From positions 1 to 5,391 of the forward strand of contig URCB01000095.1 of the NCBI GenBank assembly GCA_900546255.1: 5,391 nucleotides of DNA, read 5' to 3'. Made by a program: the position numbers and the translations under genes. The notes under the pieces are model-generated. The model was not told the origin of the DNA. It saw nothing but the letters and a program-made list of their open reading frames with translations, and made no database searches. This DNA is from an uncultured Eubacteriales bacterium. Lineage in GTDB: Bacteria; Bacillota; Clostridia; Oscillospirales; Oscillospiraceae. Positions 5,381 through 5,391 of this stretch are shown here, piece by piece (positions within the stretch are counted from its first letter, which is position 1; every line of letters begins with the position of its first letter).

Positions 5381-5391
5381 GTCCCCATTTC

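Overview
This window holds one complete thiamin (vitamin B1) biosynthesis operon on the + strand. It carries seven genes in the order thiS-thiF-thiG-thiH-tenI-thiE-thiD behind a promoter and a TPP riboswitch. I saw no mobile element, CRISPR array, tRNA, rRNA or gene on the - strand. The coding DNA is very GC-rich with strong C/G preference at third codon positions. The proteins are of clostridial type: a short family-2 ThiF, a ThiH with the ANYCENYCVYCGF radical-SAM signature and an NDYLYV end, and a TenI-like tautomerase. This suggests a high-GC anaerobic Firmicute, possibly in the Oscillospiraceae (Flavonifractor / Oscillibacter-like gut clostridia). The genus is a guess; the class is much safer.

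Layout: 1-115 is non-coding and contains three GC-rich hairpins. 116-144 is an AT-rich sigma-A-type promoter. About 163-254 is a TPP aptamer with all conserved core elements. 269-303 is an intrinsic terminator forming the expression platform, followed by the thiS ribosome binding site. From 326 to 5284 the seven genes are tightly packed: gaps of 1, 22 and 15 nt, then overlaps of 8, 11 and 4 nt. 5285-5391 is a non-coding tail full of GC hairpins.

How the genes work together: ThiF adenylates the C-terminal glycine of ThiS, which then receives sulfur and becomes a thiocarboxylate. ThiH cleaves tyrosine by radical-SAM chemistry to give dehydroglycine. ThiG condenses DXP, dehydroglycine and ThiS-borne sulfur into the thiazole phosphate carboxylate tautomer. 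TenI aromatises that product. ThiD phosphorylates HMP to HMP-PP. ThiE joins the pyrimidine and thiazole halves to give thiamin phosphate. TPP, the end product after ThiL (not in this window), is expected to shut the operon off by premature termination in the leader. The HMP synthase gene thiC, plus dxs, thiL and the sulfur donor (IscS-like), are not here.

I do not think the window hides a new system. The points most worth a second look are the termination-type riboswitch with an apparently imperfect P1 stem, the tandem tenI-thiE paralogues, the extended ThiH, the ThiF without zinc cysteines, and the hairpin-rich flanks.
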